DNA of 64,000 bases from Aquilaria yunnanensis (Eukaryota > Streptophyta > Magnoliopsida > Malvales > Thymelaeaceae): contig CM077595.1 of NCBI GenBank assembly GCA_039654915.1, forward strand, positions 43,493,501 through 43,557,500, given 5' to 3'. The notes beneath the pieces are model-generated. The model was not told where the DNA came from. It worked only from the letters and a program-made list of their open reading frames with translations, and made no database searches. A program made the position numbers and the translations under genes. Below, in pieces: positions 1 through 10,333 of the stretch; position 1 is the stretch's first letter; every line of letters begins with the position of its first letter.

Positions 1-1
1 T

Positions 2-1350
2 CGCAGTTCGGGGAGTGGGGAGCCAAGCGATGAATCCTCGACAGAAAATATACCCCTCGAGGCACGGCCTGTGAAGCGAAGGAAGTACGAGCGGCCAAAG
101 ACTCCTCACCAACGGAGCTCATCACTCGAGGTGAGGTCGCCATCCCCTCGGGTCCGAAGTCAGTCGACAAAGAGGCACTGACAGTCACCCTTCCCAGAGC
201 ACCAGGACGAAGGGCCCAGTGCCACGCTCGTCATGGAGAAATTGTTGACAAGGTTGGAGAGAGTAGAGAAATAGGTAGCTCGGAAGCCAGTCTAGGCTAG
301 GCTATCTGACACTTTTGTTGGGGATGAATCGCCGTTCACCCGAACGGTGGTCGAAGCGGCTATGCCGAGTGACTTCCGGGTACCTCGGCTGGAAACTTAT
401 GATGGCCGGACGGATCCACAGGCCCATCTGACGAAGTACAAACGCAGCGTGGTGTTGCATGGTGCTGACGATGCCACCCTATGCAAGTGTTTTGAGGTCA
501 CCATCACAGGGCCAGCAATAGCGTGGTACACTCATTGGCTCCCGGAACCATCACGGAGTTTCAGGAACTATCCACCGCCTGCACCCAACAATTCATTGGA
601 AGCAGGCCGATGGCAAAGATGCCTATCCAGATGTTCGACATAGCGCAGAGGAATGGAGAAACCATTCGCGATTATGTCAAAAGGTTCAACAGAGAGGCCC
701 TAAGTGTCCCAGACTTTTGGCCTGACATACGCATCCTCGCCATGACGCGGGGTCTTCGGCGGGACTCACAGCTCTTCTACGAGTTCTCCAAGGATCCCCT
801 GGACACGCTGGGAGAATTCTACCGAAGGGCTGAACAGCACATGACAGCCGAGGAGCTGAGAATGGGCGGACCGAAGTCTGAGCACATCCGTGCTGGAGGG
901 TCTAGCCAGCAAACGAGGTATCCGGCCAAATAGGCAGGACGACCTCGAAGGTTTAGAGGAAGGAAATCCTCAGCCTTCACACCCCTGAATACCATAAGGA
1001 CCAACATCCTCATGACGATGGAGAGACAGGGGACCCAGATTCAGCGGCCGAGGGCCATGACCGCTGAGAATAAAAAGAACCTGAAAATGTTCTGCCAGTT
1101 CCACCGCGAGCATGGCCATGACACGGAAGACTGCTTCCAATTGAAAAAATATATAGAGTCCCTGATAAAGCAGGGCCAACTTCGGCGGTATCTGCGAATG
1201 CCTTCTCCGAAAGAAAGGAGGGAGGAAGAAGGAAAGGCCGAAGACGAGGACTACGACTTCGACAGACGGAGGAACCGAAGTCCAAAAAGGCGTCCGCCAC
1301 CTCCGGCGGGAATAATACAAACAATCACGACAGGACTCCCTTCCTCGGAA
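2..1350 (+). pseudogene. gag: Gag of Tat element A, broken
   Basis: Gag builds the intracellular retrotransposon particle. Frame 2 is readable from the first bases, with in-frame stops at 179 (TGA), 272 and 293 (TAG). A one-base loss near 525 shifts the frame, and another TAG lies at 931. The central capsid-like domain (about 360-880) matches the same region of elements C and D, including the conserved block RDYVKRFNREALSVP. At 1093-1134 a CxxH...H...C cluster (CQFHREHGHDTEDC) stands in for a zinc knuckle, as is usual in Tat Gag. A lysine/arginine-rich linker follows. Comparison with C suggests the stops at 272 and 293 replaced Gln and Trp codons, which fits cytosine deamination. The start codon is outside the window; in C it lies inside the LTR. 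Confidence 0.85.
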
Positions 1351-2875
1351 AGAAAGAGGAAGGCCAGAGAAATAGCAGTTATGGAATATCAAAGTCCATC
1401 GAGGAAGCTAACCCGCAAAGATGGTTCCACCATCATTTTCCCTCATGATGATCCGCTTTTGGTCATGGCGAGGATAGGAAATTGGGACGTCAAGAGAGTG
1501 TTGCTTGACGATGGATCAAACGCCGACGTCCTGTTCTCGCATCTGCTGCCGAGCTTGGGCATATCCAGCACCGATCTCAAGCCTATCACTTCGCCCACTT
1601 TCGGGGTAGGACTATCCGAACTACCCGTCCTTGGATGGATTGACCTCCCCCTGATGATGAAAGGGACCTCGGTTGATGGGGCAGACGAACTGTTTGCCTC
1701 CAGAATGGCAAGGTTCATCGTCATGGATGTTCCTTCATCATACAACGCCATCCTTGGAAGACAAACACAATGAAATCTGCACATTCGCCTTGATGTAAAG
1801 TACCTAATTGTCACTTTTGCTACCAAGGATGGAGATGCAAAAATCTTCATTGATCAGGGTGAAGTAAGAAGGGTGTTCATCAAGGCGCAAAAAGCTCCAG
1901 CAACCAACTCCGCACAAACCATAGAGGCAGAGGCTTTGCCATACGGAAAGCCAAAAGAGGGAGAGGCAGAAGACCCCGCGAAGGTAGAAATGGATGTCGA
2001 AGAAGTGGAACTTGTCCTAGGCCGAAATACCCGAATAGGGAAAAACTTGGCCGAAGGTGACAAGAAAATACTTGTATCCTTTCTACTGATGAATAAAAAC
2101 TTATTTGCCTACTCGTCGAATGATATGCCAGGAATAGACCCTCGCGTAATACAACATGGCCTTAAAGTAAGTCCAGAAGCAAAACCTGTCCGGCAAAAGA
2201 AACGGGGCATCTCAGTCCATAAAAATAACTTCATCAAAACTGAAGTACAGCGCTTATTGGACGTAGATATAATCAGGGAGGTCAAGTATCCCGAATGGTT
2301 AAGTAATGTGGTTATTGCACAAAAGAAGGGAGCAATAAGCTCCGAATGTGCATCGACTTCAGAAACTTGAACGATGCTTGCCCAAAAGATTCATACCCTT
2401 TTCCACCAATAGACCAATTGGTGGATTCAACTACCGAATAAGGGCTCCTAAGTTTCCTAGATGCCTTCAGTGGGTATCATCAAATAAGGATGGATCCCGA
2501 AGACAAGGAAAAGACAGCTTTCATCACCGAGGGCGGAACCTATTGTAACATCAGAATGCCCTTCGGACTAAAAAATGCAGGAGCTACCTATCAGAGGTTG
2601 ATGAACAAGGTCTTCAATGACCAAATAGGGAGGAACATGGAAGTTTATGTCGACGACATGATAGTCAAAAGCAAGATGCCGAAAGACCACGTCGCAGATC
2701 TGAGGGAAACTTTTCACCAGGTCAGAATCTTTGGGATTCGCCTTAATCTCGAGAAGTGCATCTTCGGCGTAACTTCGGGAAAGTTCCTTGGGTACATGGT
2801 ATCAGAAAGAGGCATTAATGCCAACCAGAAAAAATTAAGGCCTTGCTTGAATTTCGAACTCCCGTCACGGTAAAA
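1351..2875 (+). pseudogene. pol: Protease and reverse transcriptase of Tat element A, broken
   Basis: An aspartic-protease-like site LLDDGSNADV lies at 1501-1530. This D-G-S form, rather than DTG/DSG, is typical of Tat. The frame continues past a TGA at 1771 and shifts near 2335. It enters RT with the MCIDFRNLNDACPKDS block (2346 on) and meets TAA at 2439. It then carries the catalytic VYVDDM motif at 2644-2660. A further frame change near 2835 leads into the long RNase H-integrase frame. All core RT blocks are recognisable, but at least two frameshifts and two stops prevent a full product. The same order is seen in C and D. Confidence 0.85.
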
Positions 2876-5185
2876 GATGTGCAAAGACTCACCAGAAGGA
2901 TAACCTCTCTTAGCAGGTTTATTTCCAGGTATAGAGATCGGTGTCGAGTATTCTTCAAAGTACTCACCAAGGCAGCAAAAAAGGAGGGCAACCTCGGATG
3001 TGATGATCATCCTTGGAATGAGGACTGCCAAAAGGCTTGGGAAGAACTCAAAACCTACCTAGCTCGTCTGAGCACTCTTCGGCAACCTCGTGAGGGAGTG
3101 CCCCTCGTGCTATACCTCACTATTACAGAAAAAGCAGTGAGCTCGGTCCTTGTGAAAGAAGAAGGGCCGAAACAATGGCCAGTTTATTACGTAAGCAAGT
3201 CCCTGCACGGTGCCGAAGTCAGGTATCCCTTGCTACAAAAAGCTATATATGCCTTGGTGCTGGCAGGAAGAAGACTACGGCCATATTTTCAAGCTCACCC
3301 GATCATCGTCCGAAGTAGTCTACCTCTATGGGACGTCATGAGGAAAGTTGATCATTCGGGAAGACTTTCCAAATGGTGTGTAGAGCTTGGGGAGCATGAA
3401 ATTACTTATGAACCTCGGAAAGCCATCAAAGCTCAAGCTCTGGCAGACTTCATTGCCAAAGTACCCATTACCGAGGACAGCCATTCTGATTCTGGCGAAA
3501 GTGAGCCAGAATGGACTTTGCATGTAGACGGAGCCTCAGGGTCCGAACACCAGGGAGCTGGGGTAATTATCAGAGGCCCCAAAGGACTACAGGTGATGAA
3601 GTCCATTAAATTCAGCTTCAACGTCACCAACAATATGGCCGAGTACGAAGCTCTCATAGCAGGGCTACGCCTAGCTAGAAAAGTTGGTGTAAGAAACTTG
3701 AAAGCCCACAGCGACTCCCAGCTGGTAGTTCGACAAACGACAGGGGACTGTGGGGCGAAGGACCTGACCTTGGAAAAATATCATGAGCTGGTAGCGAAAC
3801 TTATTCAAGAGTTCGATACTGTGAGAATTGAAAATGTGCCTCGACGAGACAATGCCGAGGCAGATGGCCTAGCAAAGTCAGAAACTTGCACCGAAGTGCT
3901 GGACCACCCGAGCATAGAGGTACTGAACATATTGACCTCGGGAGAAGGCTGGAAAGATCCAATCAAAAGATATCTCACAAATGGCGAGCTCCCCGAAAAC
4001 CCCAACCAAGTGGCAAAAGTGCGAAGACGTGTAGGCCAATTCTTCTTAATTGGGGAAGAACTGTATAGGCAGGGATATGCAAATCCGTTGCAGAGGTGTG
4101 TTGGCGAAGAGGATACTGAAATGATCCTCGAAGAAGTTCACGAAGGCGCTTGCGGTTCACACATTGGAACCGACGCCCTAGCTGCAGTGATACTTCGCCA
4201 AGGATATTTTTGGCCTACCCTAAGGAAGGACGCTAGGAAGTTTGTCCAGAAATGTGATAATTGCCAAAGGCACGTGAATATCCGAAGGACACCCTCAGAA
4301 TTGGTAACTTCGGCTGACTATCCCTGGCCCTTCGCGGTTTGGGGCATAGACCTCATTGGGCTACTCCCGACAGCGCCTGGGCGCGTGAAGTTCTGCGTAG
4401 TCGCAGTAGACTATTTCTCTAAGTGGGTCGAGGCAGAACCCTTGGCAACGATCTCGGCAAAAGATGTGCACAAGTTCGTATGGAAGAACATCGTATGCAG
4501 ATTTGGCATACCAAGGGTACTAGTAGCCGACAACGGGTCCCAGTTTATAGACAAGGGGTTCCAAGAATTTGTCAAAAACCTCGGAATACAAATGCACTTC
4601 GCTCTAGTAGCTCACCCCCAAAGCAATGGGCAAGTAGAGGTATCCAATAGGACCATAAAAGATGGTCTGAAAAAGAGGTTGGGGGAAGCGAAAGGGAAAT
4701 GGCCGGGAGAACTCCCAAGCGTGTTATGGAGCTACCGACCAACACCCCGAAGAGCCACAGGGGAAACACCTTTTTCACTTGTTTTCGGTGCAGAGTCCAT
4801 CATCCCAATTGAGGTAGTGCAACCATCGGTGCGGGTGCAAGTGTTCGATGAAAGAGGTAATGACATCGGCCTGAGAACCAAGCTCGACCTCGTTGGCAAA
4901 CATAGAGAAATAGCTGAGCTGAGAAGAAAAGCTTTTCAGCAAAGAGTGGCCGTGGCTATAAACTTACGCGCCAGGCCAAAGGGAATAAAGAAAGGAGACC
5001 TCGTTCTCCGAAAGGCTGAATTTGGACCCCGAAGACCATTCCATGGGGTACTTCACGCAAATTGGGAAGGACCTTATCTGGTGCTGGCCGAAGTGCGAAA
5101 AGGAGTTTACAAGCTCGGCGATATCGAAGGCGTAGAATTAAAGAATACATGGCACTCGGATGCCTTGAAAAAATTCTATGCTTAG
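2843..5185 (+). CDS. pol: RNase H - archaeal-type RNase H - integrase of Tat element A
   Basis: This is the longest uninterrupted frame of the Tat copies, 780 codons. Residues about 1-210 are a first RNase H that lacks the usual leading Asp: YLTITEKAVSSVLV stands where DASxxG would be. Residues about 223-355 are a second RNase H with HVDGASG, MAEYEAL, HSDSQLVV and RRDNAEAD, which supply a D-E-D-D set. Integrase follows: an HHCC zinc finger at about 431-475, then the catalytic D in GIDLIG (~503), D in ADNGSQF (~563) and E in QVEVSNRT (~598). The C-terminal domain ends at TAG 5185. Two active RNase H folds are not expected; in Tat the first is thought to act as a linker. It is listed as CDS because it is open, but the upstream frame is broken. 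The in-frame start is arbitrary, since the natural product is a polyprotein. Confidence 0.9.
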   Translation: MLEFRTPVTVKDVQRLTRRITSLSRFISRYRDRCRVFFKVLTKAAKKEGNLGCDDHPWNEDCQKAWEELKTYLARLSTLRQPREGVPLVLYLTITEKAVSSVLVKEEGPKQWPVYYVSKSLHGAEVRYPLLQKAIYALVLAGRRLRPYFQAHPIIVRSSLPLWDVMRKVDHSGRLSKWCVELGEHEITYEPRKAIKAQALADFIAKVPITEDSHSDSGESEPEWTLHVDGASGSEHQGAGVIIRGPKGLQVMKSIKFSFNVTNNMAEYEALIAGLRLARKVGVRNLKAHSDSQLVVRQTTGDCGAKDLTLEKYHELVAKLIQEFDTVRIENVPRRDNAEADGLAKSETCTEVLDHPSIEVLNILTSGEGWKDPIKRYLTNGELPENPNQVAKVRRRVGQFFLIGEELYRQGYANPLQRCVGEEDTEMILEEVHEGACGSHIGTDALAAVILRQGYFWPTLRKDARKFVQKCDNCQRHVNIRRTPSELVTSADYPWPFAVWGIDLIGLLPTAPGRVKFCVVAVDYFSKWVEAEPLATISAKDVHKFVWKNIVCRFGIPRVLVADNGSQFIDKGFQEFVKNLGIQMHFALVAHPQSNGQVEVSNRTIKDGLKKRLGEAKGKWPGELPSVLWSYRPTPRRATGETPFSLVFGAESIIPIEVVQPSVRVQVFDERGNDIGLRTKLDLVGKHREIAELRRKAFQQRVAVAINLRARPKGIKKGDLVLRKAEFGPRRPFHGVLHANWEGPYLVLAEVRKGVYKLGDIEGVELKNTWHSDALKKFYA

Positions 5186-5551
5186 GATTTTGGTGAGAAA
5201 ATTGTACAAGTTAGAAAATTTTTCTAAGTACAAAAGGATTCTTTTCACCAGAACAGTTGTCACCGAGCACGGCTTAAGAGAATTCATTCACGAAGGCTAT
5301 CAACCTTCTCTGAAGTTAGAAATTTACTCAAAAGGAATTTAGCAAGGGTTAGGTACAATTTTCCGAAATCCTTTGAGGAAACGTGTTCGGGACAATGGGA
5401 AATGAAAACTCTTGCAAAAAACTTAGCCGAAAATCTCTCAAAGGAAAGAATTAGTCTTTATTAAGCAAAGATGGAATCCGATTACAAAGAAGGAAGTTCG
5501 CCAGAAGAAGAAATACAAAAAAGAAGAAAAAGAAGGCAAAAGGCTCTAAAC
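5186..5551. other. Convergent spacer between pol and antisense gene (A)
   Basis: There is no coding signal here. The segment separates the pol stop from the stop of the antisense gene, so two transcripts converge on it. It holds an AT-rich near-palindrome AGAAAATTTTTCTAAGT around 5213-5229. Related sequence recurs near the pol stop in B, C and D. Confidence 0.6.
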
Positions 5552-8500
5552 CTAAGGAGCCTCGGCATCTTGAAAGCCTCCAACTCCTGCGTCCTTGTCA
5601 ACCACCTGTGGCGCCGAAGGAGGGAAGGGCAAGTTGAGGTGCTCAACTTTGGACCAAGTCCACCGAGGCCCCTCGGGAATGTCCAGGGCCGCCATGAAGG
5701 AGAGGTCCAAATCTTGGAACCTCTGCAGAACTTGATGCCGAGCAAGGCAAAAGCCGTCTTGGAAACCGACCTTAGTCACATGCTCGGCCTTCTCCTTAGC
5801 GACCTCTAGGTCGTCAAGCTCGTTCTCCAAATTGGCAATCTCCTTCTTCAATGCCTTCGTCTTCTTCTTCTTTGACTCCTTCTTTAAAGACTCGACCTCG
5901 GCCTGGAGCGCGGCCTTCTCAACGAGCACCTTCGCCAGGAGAGCCTCGAACTCTGACTTCTCCTTTTGGTATGCTTCGCTTGCCGAAGTCAGCTCCGCCA
6001 CCTTGGAACCGAGGTCCGAAATCTTCTGGGAGGAGTCCTTCAAGATTTCCTCTTTCTCCTTTGTTAGCTCCTCCCAAACGGTAGCAACCTCCTTCTCTGC
6101 AGCTCGGGTCATCTCCGCGTTCTTGGCAACCAGGTCAGTGCACATGACCTGGGTTTTCTCTATGCAGTCCATAGCCAGGCTCGGAAAGCTACTTGCTTCG
6201 CTACCCGAACCCTGAGGAAACCAATATACCCCAGCAGCTGCAAAGGAGTAAAAACAAAGTAAGAAAGGCAAAAAAGGGGCCAAATACTTAGAAAAAATCA
6301 GAAAGGAAAGGCAAAGGCCTAAGACATACCTGGGCAGCGTGCTCGGAAACTTTAGCAGCAAGGGATTCATCGTCCGGGCACGCCTCAAAAATGGACTTTG
6401 ATGACCGAAGTGTGGCCACACTAGTTACCTAAGGACTTTGGGAAAGAAGGGAGCCAGACACCTGAGAAATACCACCTCGGCAGAACGCCGGTACCTACCT
6501 CGGGAAGTCAACGGACCGTCTCCCTTGGGAGGGCGACCGAACTAACTTCGGAAGCAGGTGATGCCCCGAGGTACTAGCCTGACTTCGGGAAAGGCCTCCA
6601 CTACGAAGACGGACTCCGACCTAGGGGACCTCAGAGGCGCGGCAGAAGTTGTCTAGGAATCTCTGACACTTCGCCCGTACGCCCTGCACGGTGCCCTCAT
6701 GTGTACTCTGACAAAGTGACACACCCCCGTCTTGTCATATCAGGAGATGATTGTTGCAGCTCATGGATCGAGGAGCCTGCAGGCAGCCAAGGAATCCCAC
6801 GCCCAGCATTACAGGCATCATCCAACCATACACGTGCCACAATCTTAAAGGCTTGTTTCCTCCTTTAAATACGCCAGGCGCATGGCCATAAGGGGAGCTC
6901 CGGTTGGAGAAAACAGGACAGAGAGAGGCGGGAAAATGGAGGACACTCTCTCCTCTCCGCCTGAATACTCTCCCTCCGGCCCACGGAAAGACACGCCAGG
7001 TAAACGCCTCTTGTACTTATTAGGGTGTTTCCCTTCCAAAAAAAGGCACTGACTTGGGCGTCAGAGGCTCCTCCCTGGAAAAAGACTCTGGGGACCTCCT
7101 AACCGCTGTTTTCTGAGTGTTCCAGCTAGGCATCCCTGGAGGATCTTCGCCCCAGGGCCTTAACCACGCCGTAGGAACTTCACGTCACCTCCTCGCTACG
7201 GGACCAAGGAGCTGCCGGCCATCACTTGAGGCGATCCACCCAGGGCGCCAATTTTCCTCCAGGACCCCCTGCTGCCTTCACCACCGCACACAATGGAGAT
7301 GCCTGTCCCGCGTCACCGGACGGCATCAGACTTGAAGGAGGCCTCAATAAGGATCCCCCTCGAAATCTGGTTGGCCATTCGAGGGCAGTCACCGGAGTAC
7401 ATGTCCATGTCCTCCGTAAAGGACCAGAAAGGCTCCCTTGGGATTTTCCCTTTCGGAATATGGGAATCCTGAAGGGCCCATTTTCAGGCATGCTCGGCTA
7501 CCCATGCCAAAGGTTGTATCTCCTCTGCACGGCAAAAACAAGAAAACTGATCAGCACAAGTAATCCTCAGAAGTTCAAAAAAAGGCACCTGAAAAAACCA
7601 ACCTGGAGGCACCTCGACAACATCGTCGCCGGAGTCCTGAACCCCCTCGGCGGAAATCTCTTTGCCTTTGCCCTTACGATGCTCCTCGAGCTCCGTGGCA
7701 GAAGGGACTGTCGCCGAAGCATCCAGGAGAGCTTCCAAGGAAGTAGGACTCCGGGAAGGAACCTCGACCAGCTGGGTGGCGTGAACTTCAGGCTCCTTGC
7801 TCACCTCCTCGGGGATTTCAGGAAGAGGAGGGGGCGCATCCTTTTTCGCCCGTTTGACTGAGGATGGCCTGCCAGCAGTCATTTTGTGCCTTCGGGAGGC
7901 GGCCTTTTTTTTCTGCTCCCCCTTCTCAGCTTGACCAAGAAAGAGGGACCTGTAATAAGTGGCGGAATCCTCGGCCATCTCTGAAACAAAAGGAAAACAT
8001 CAGTGTGAGTCTAAGGCGTGCCTTTAACAAAAAGAACTTTGAAGAAACTTACGTTCACAAAAGGTCTCGTAAGTGACCTCCTTCTGAAGGTGTTTTACGA
8101 GCCAGGAATCCTTCCCTTCGATAGCAGGGGCTGGCATCTCGAGTTCCGTCTCGTGCTCCTTCACCACCCCTAGCTCCCGAAGGACCTCTTCGGTCATTAG
8201 CCTCCACATGATGGGGAAGGGGTAGAGGGAGCACGAAGGGACCTTGGAATCCCAGTCAGAAATAGCCCGGATCCATCTGTCGCAGTCCATGAATCTGGCC
8301 GCCAACTCAAGGGTCAGCAGCCTCTTTGGATCTATGACATCAGTCTCCAGCTTTCCCTGCGCCCACTTGGTCAGAACGTACGACCAGGCCTCCTCCATCT
8401 TCAGAAAGAAAAATTTTCTTTGCCACCCTTGCCTGCTGTCCTTGGTAGCGAAGGTGAACATAAACTTTTTGCTCCCCGATCCCCTAGGTAGCATAAAGTA

Positions 8501-8914
8501 AAAGCCACCCTTCGGGACCGAATAGAGCTTGTAGTACTGCATAAAAAGGATGAAGTGGGGTTTTATTTTGAAAACGCCGCACATACAAAGGAAGGCGTTG
8601 AAGTAGCAGTACGAGTTTGGGGGAAGTTGATTTATGGCAATGCCATGAAATTTGCAGAAGTCGCAAATCAACTTCGAAGGAGGATACCGAAGTCCGGCCT
8701 TCAGTTGGGCATGAAAAATGGTAACCTCATCCTGGGCATTCATAAAGCAGAGTGTTTGAGGGCTAGGAAGTCTGGTGGTGGCGTAAGAAGGAAGAAAAAA
8801 TTTTTTGGTGCACTTCTCTAATTTTTCTGGAGTAGAACAGCAAGGGTGCTGAGTAAGGGGTTGCCAGCTCTCGGGCACGGGGGAAGCAGGTGAAAGAAGA
8901 GTTGACGAAGACAT
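5552..8914 (-). pseudogene. Antisense spliced accessory gene of Tat element A
   Basis: This gene has four exons read on the minus strand: 8914-8053 (862 nt), 7980-7603 (378), 7524-6330 (interrupted) and 6237-5552 (686). Introns 8052-7981, 7602-7525 and 6329-6238 all have GT...AG ends. Exon 1 is open and carries the conserved blocks CDFCKFHGIAINQLPPNS and MCGVFKIKPHF, resembling the 'putative gypsy type transposon' domain (PF04195-like). Exon 2 is charged and of low complexity, starting MAEDSATYYRSLFLGQ. Exon 4 is a coiled coil ending in FQDGFCLARHQVL. Lesions are a TGA at 7486-7484, a one-base shift near 6200, and a 930-bp solo LTR in exon 3. Without the LTR and one TSD copy, exon 3 is exactly 260 nt, as in C and D. 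The molecular function is unknown. Confidence 0.8.
6399..7328 (+). mobile_element. Solo LTR of the Tat family, inserted in antisense gene exon 3
   Basis: This 930-bp unit starts TGATGACCGAAG and ends GGACGGCATCA. It is flanked by the five-base direct repeat gactt (6394-6398 and 7329-7333), a perfect target-site duplication. It shares the family LTR landmarks in the same order: CACGTG at 6831-6836, a TTTAAATA box near 6864, the CTGACTTGGGCGTC block and a weakened stem-loop. There is no internal region, so a full element inserted and its LTRs recombined. It splits exon 3 of the antisense gene of element A. It is more diverged from the other LTRs than they are from each other. Confidence 0.9.
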
Positions 8915-9139
8915 TTTCAAAGAAAAAAGGGACTTCAGGGAAGAAAAAATGAGTTCAAAAAAGCTTTAAAAAAGCACAGAAAGGGAATCAAAACCCACCG
9001 AACATTTTGTCGAAATCTGGGTTTGAAGCCGCCGTCGTGAAAAAGTTGCTGGGAAAACACTCCGTCAAAAGCACCGCCAGAACAAACAAGAGAAAACACA
9101 AAAGTGGCTGAGAGCAGAAGGAAAGCAAAAGCAGAAGCA

Positions 9140-9330
9140 AAAGAAGACTATGACGGAGTAGGGTATATATAGGCCGAGGGGGGTTTAGGCGAACCAACGC
9201 CATAAGTGCTCCGCGAAGGCGAACAGTCGCCATAACTGCCCCCCTACGCCCCAAAAGGCATGCCTGCCATGACCAATGCGGCTCCCGCCAATGACAACAT
9301 GCCACGTGTCAGCCGGTGCACCAAACGAGG
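9140..9330 (-). promoter_or_regulatory. Putative promoter of the antisense gene (A)
   Basis: Read on the minus strand, a TATATATA box (9171-9164) lies 250 nt before the exon 1 ATG, preceded by CCTCGGCC. Upstream are imperfect repeats of a GGNCANTTATGGCG...TTCGCC unit (about 9185-9245) and a G-box CACGTG near 9303-9308. B, C and D have the same arrangement, with TATA 250-282 nt before their ATG. Promoter activity is inferred from this conservation. Confidence 0.6.
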
Positions 9331-9586
9331 AGCACGCCTTCTGACACCCATAAATCCCGGGTGTGGCACTCTGGACTGACATGACCAGTCATGAGACCTG
9401 ACGTGTCACAGACCTGCAGAAAAGAAAAAAAGAAGTGGGTTACCTCGAAGATGCCAAAAGGCAAGCTATGGTTAAACTGCCTGTGTCTTCGATCAAAAGG
9501 TGCATCTTCGGCACAGGTATTACACCCGAGGGCCCGGAGGCCGCCCTCTGAAAGACGACAAGCCGAAGTTTCCACTTCGGCTTTCC

Positions 9587-9599
9587 GAAGAGGGGCTTG
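9587..9599 (+). other. Polypurine tract of element A
   Basis: The sequence AAGAGGGGCTTG lies directly before the 3' LTR start TGATAGCC. It occupies the position where plus-strand DNA synthesis is primed. In B, C and D the equivalent reads GGGGGGCATG or close to it. Confidence 0.65.
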
Positions 9600-10137
9600 T
9601 GATAGCCGAAGGGCTACCATCCCTCTCAGTACACACCTCCTACCAAAAGTATAGCCGGAGAGTCTAATGTCAGCCGAAAGAGGCACTGTCATTGACCTCG
9701 GAAGGAGCAAAGGCAAAACGCCTCGAACTCGGGACTTCGGCTAATACGCCAGAGACTTCAAGGACGTTACCGGCTCCCTCGGGGGACCAAACGGATCGCC
9801 TTCGGAGGCGAAGGCCCAGCTATCCCAAGCAGGAGAAGAATCCTCCCGAAGGTGGTACCCCCGAACCAGGGAACTTCCCGAACTGTGGGTACGTTTCCCG
9901 AAGAAGGACATCTGTACCAAAGGATGACCTCGCCAAGAGGACCTCGGGAATACGGCAGGAGCATTTAAGAAGCCTCTGACATGTCACCCACAGGTGTTAC
10001 ACGCCGCCTGGAACGGCGGTCTGACGCGCCGATGCCGTCCAAGTCCTGTCACGACCTGTCTCAGTCTCAGACCCGAGGAGCCTACAAAACGGCTACCTGC
10101 CCCCTACACCCGGAAATACGGATCTCATCCAACCGAA

Positions 10138-10178
10138 CACGTGTTACGATCTGAACGGGCTGGGCACCTCTATAAATA
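10138..10178 (+). promoter_or_regulatory. LTR core promoter: G-box and TATA (A)
   Basis: CACGTG at 10138-10143 lies 33 nt before TATAAATA at 10171-10178. The block ACACGTGTYAYGATCT recurs, with changes, in the LTRs of B, C, D and the solo LTR, always before a TATA-like box. It is the likely start region for genomic RNA, inferred from position and conservation. Confidence 0.65.
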
Positions 10179-10312
10179 CCAGGAAACAAGACTTGGGAAA
10201 GGATCGAACCCTCTCTCCCTGAAAAAGCAAACACACAGGCAAGGCCATCTAACCTCCTAGTGTTCCTCCCCTATCTCCTCTCAGGACCCTGACTTGGGCA
10301 TCGAAGGCTCCT

Positions 10313-10333
10313 CCCCGGAGAAACACTCCGGGG
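10313..10333 (+). other. Conserved LTR stem-loop
   Basis: CCCCGGA, a 7-nt loop, then TCCGGGG form a perfect stem. Equivalents lie at 28593-28613 and 38447-38467 (C, both LTRs) and at 40830-40850 (D), with weaker forms in B (14701-14721) and the solo LTR. It lies downstream of the TATA box, so it would be in the RNA leader or R region. Confidence 0.65.

Noticed and set aside
5832..6215. 127-codon plus-strand Ser/Phe-rich frame
   Set aside because: It is the complement of the coiled-coil exon 4 of the antisense gene; Phe/Ser richness mirrors Lys/Glu codons.
7226..7861. 211-codon plus-strand reading frame
   Set aside because: It crosses the boundary between the solo LTR and the antisense gene exons on the other strand; it is a chance frame with no homologue in B, C or D.
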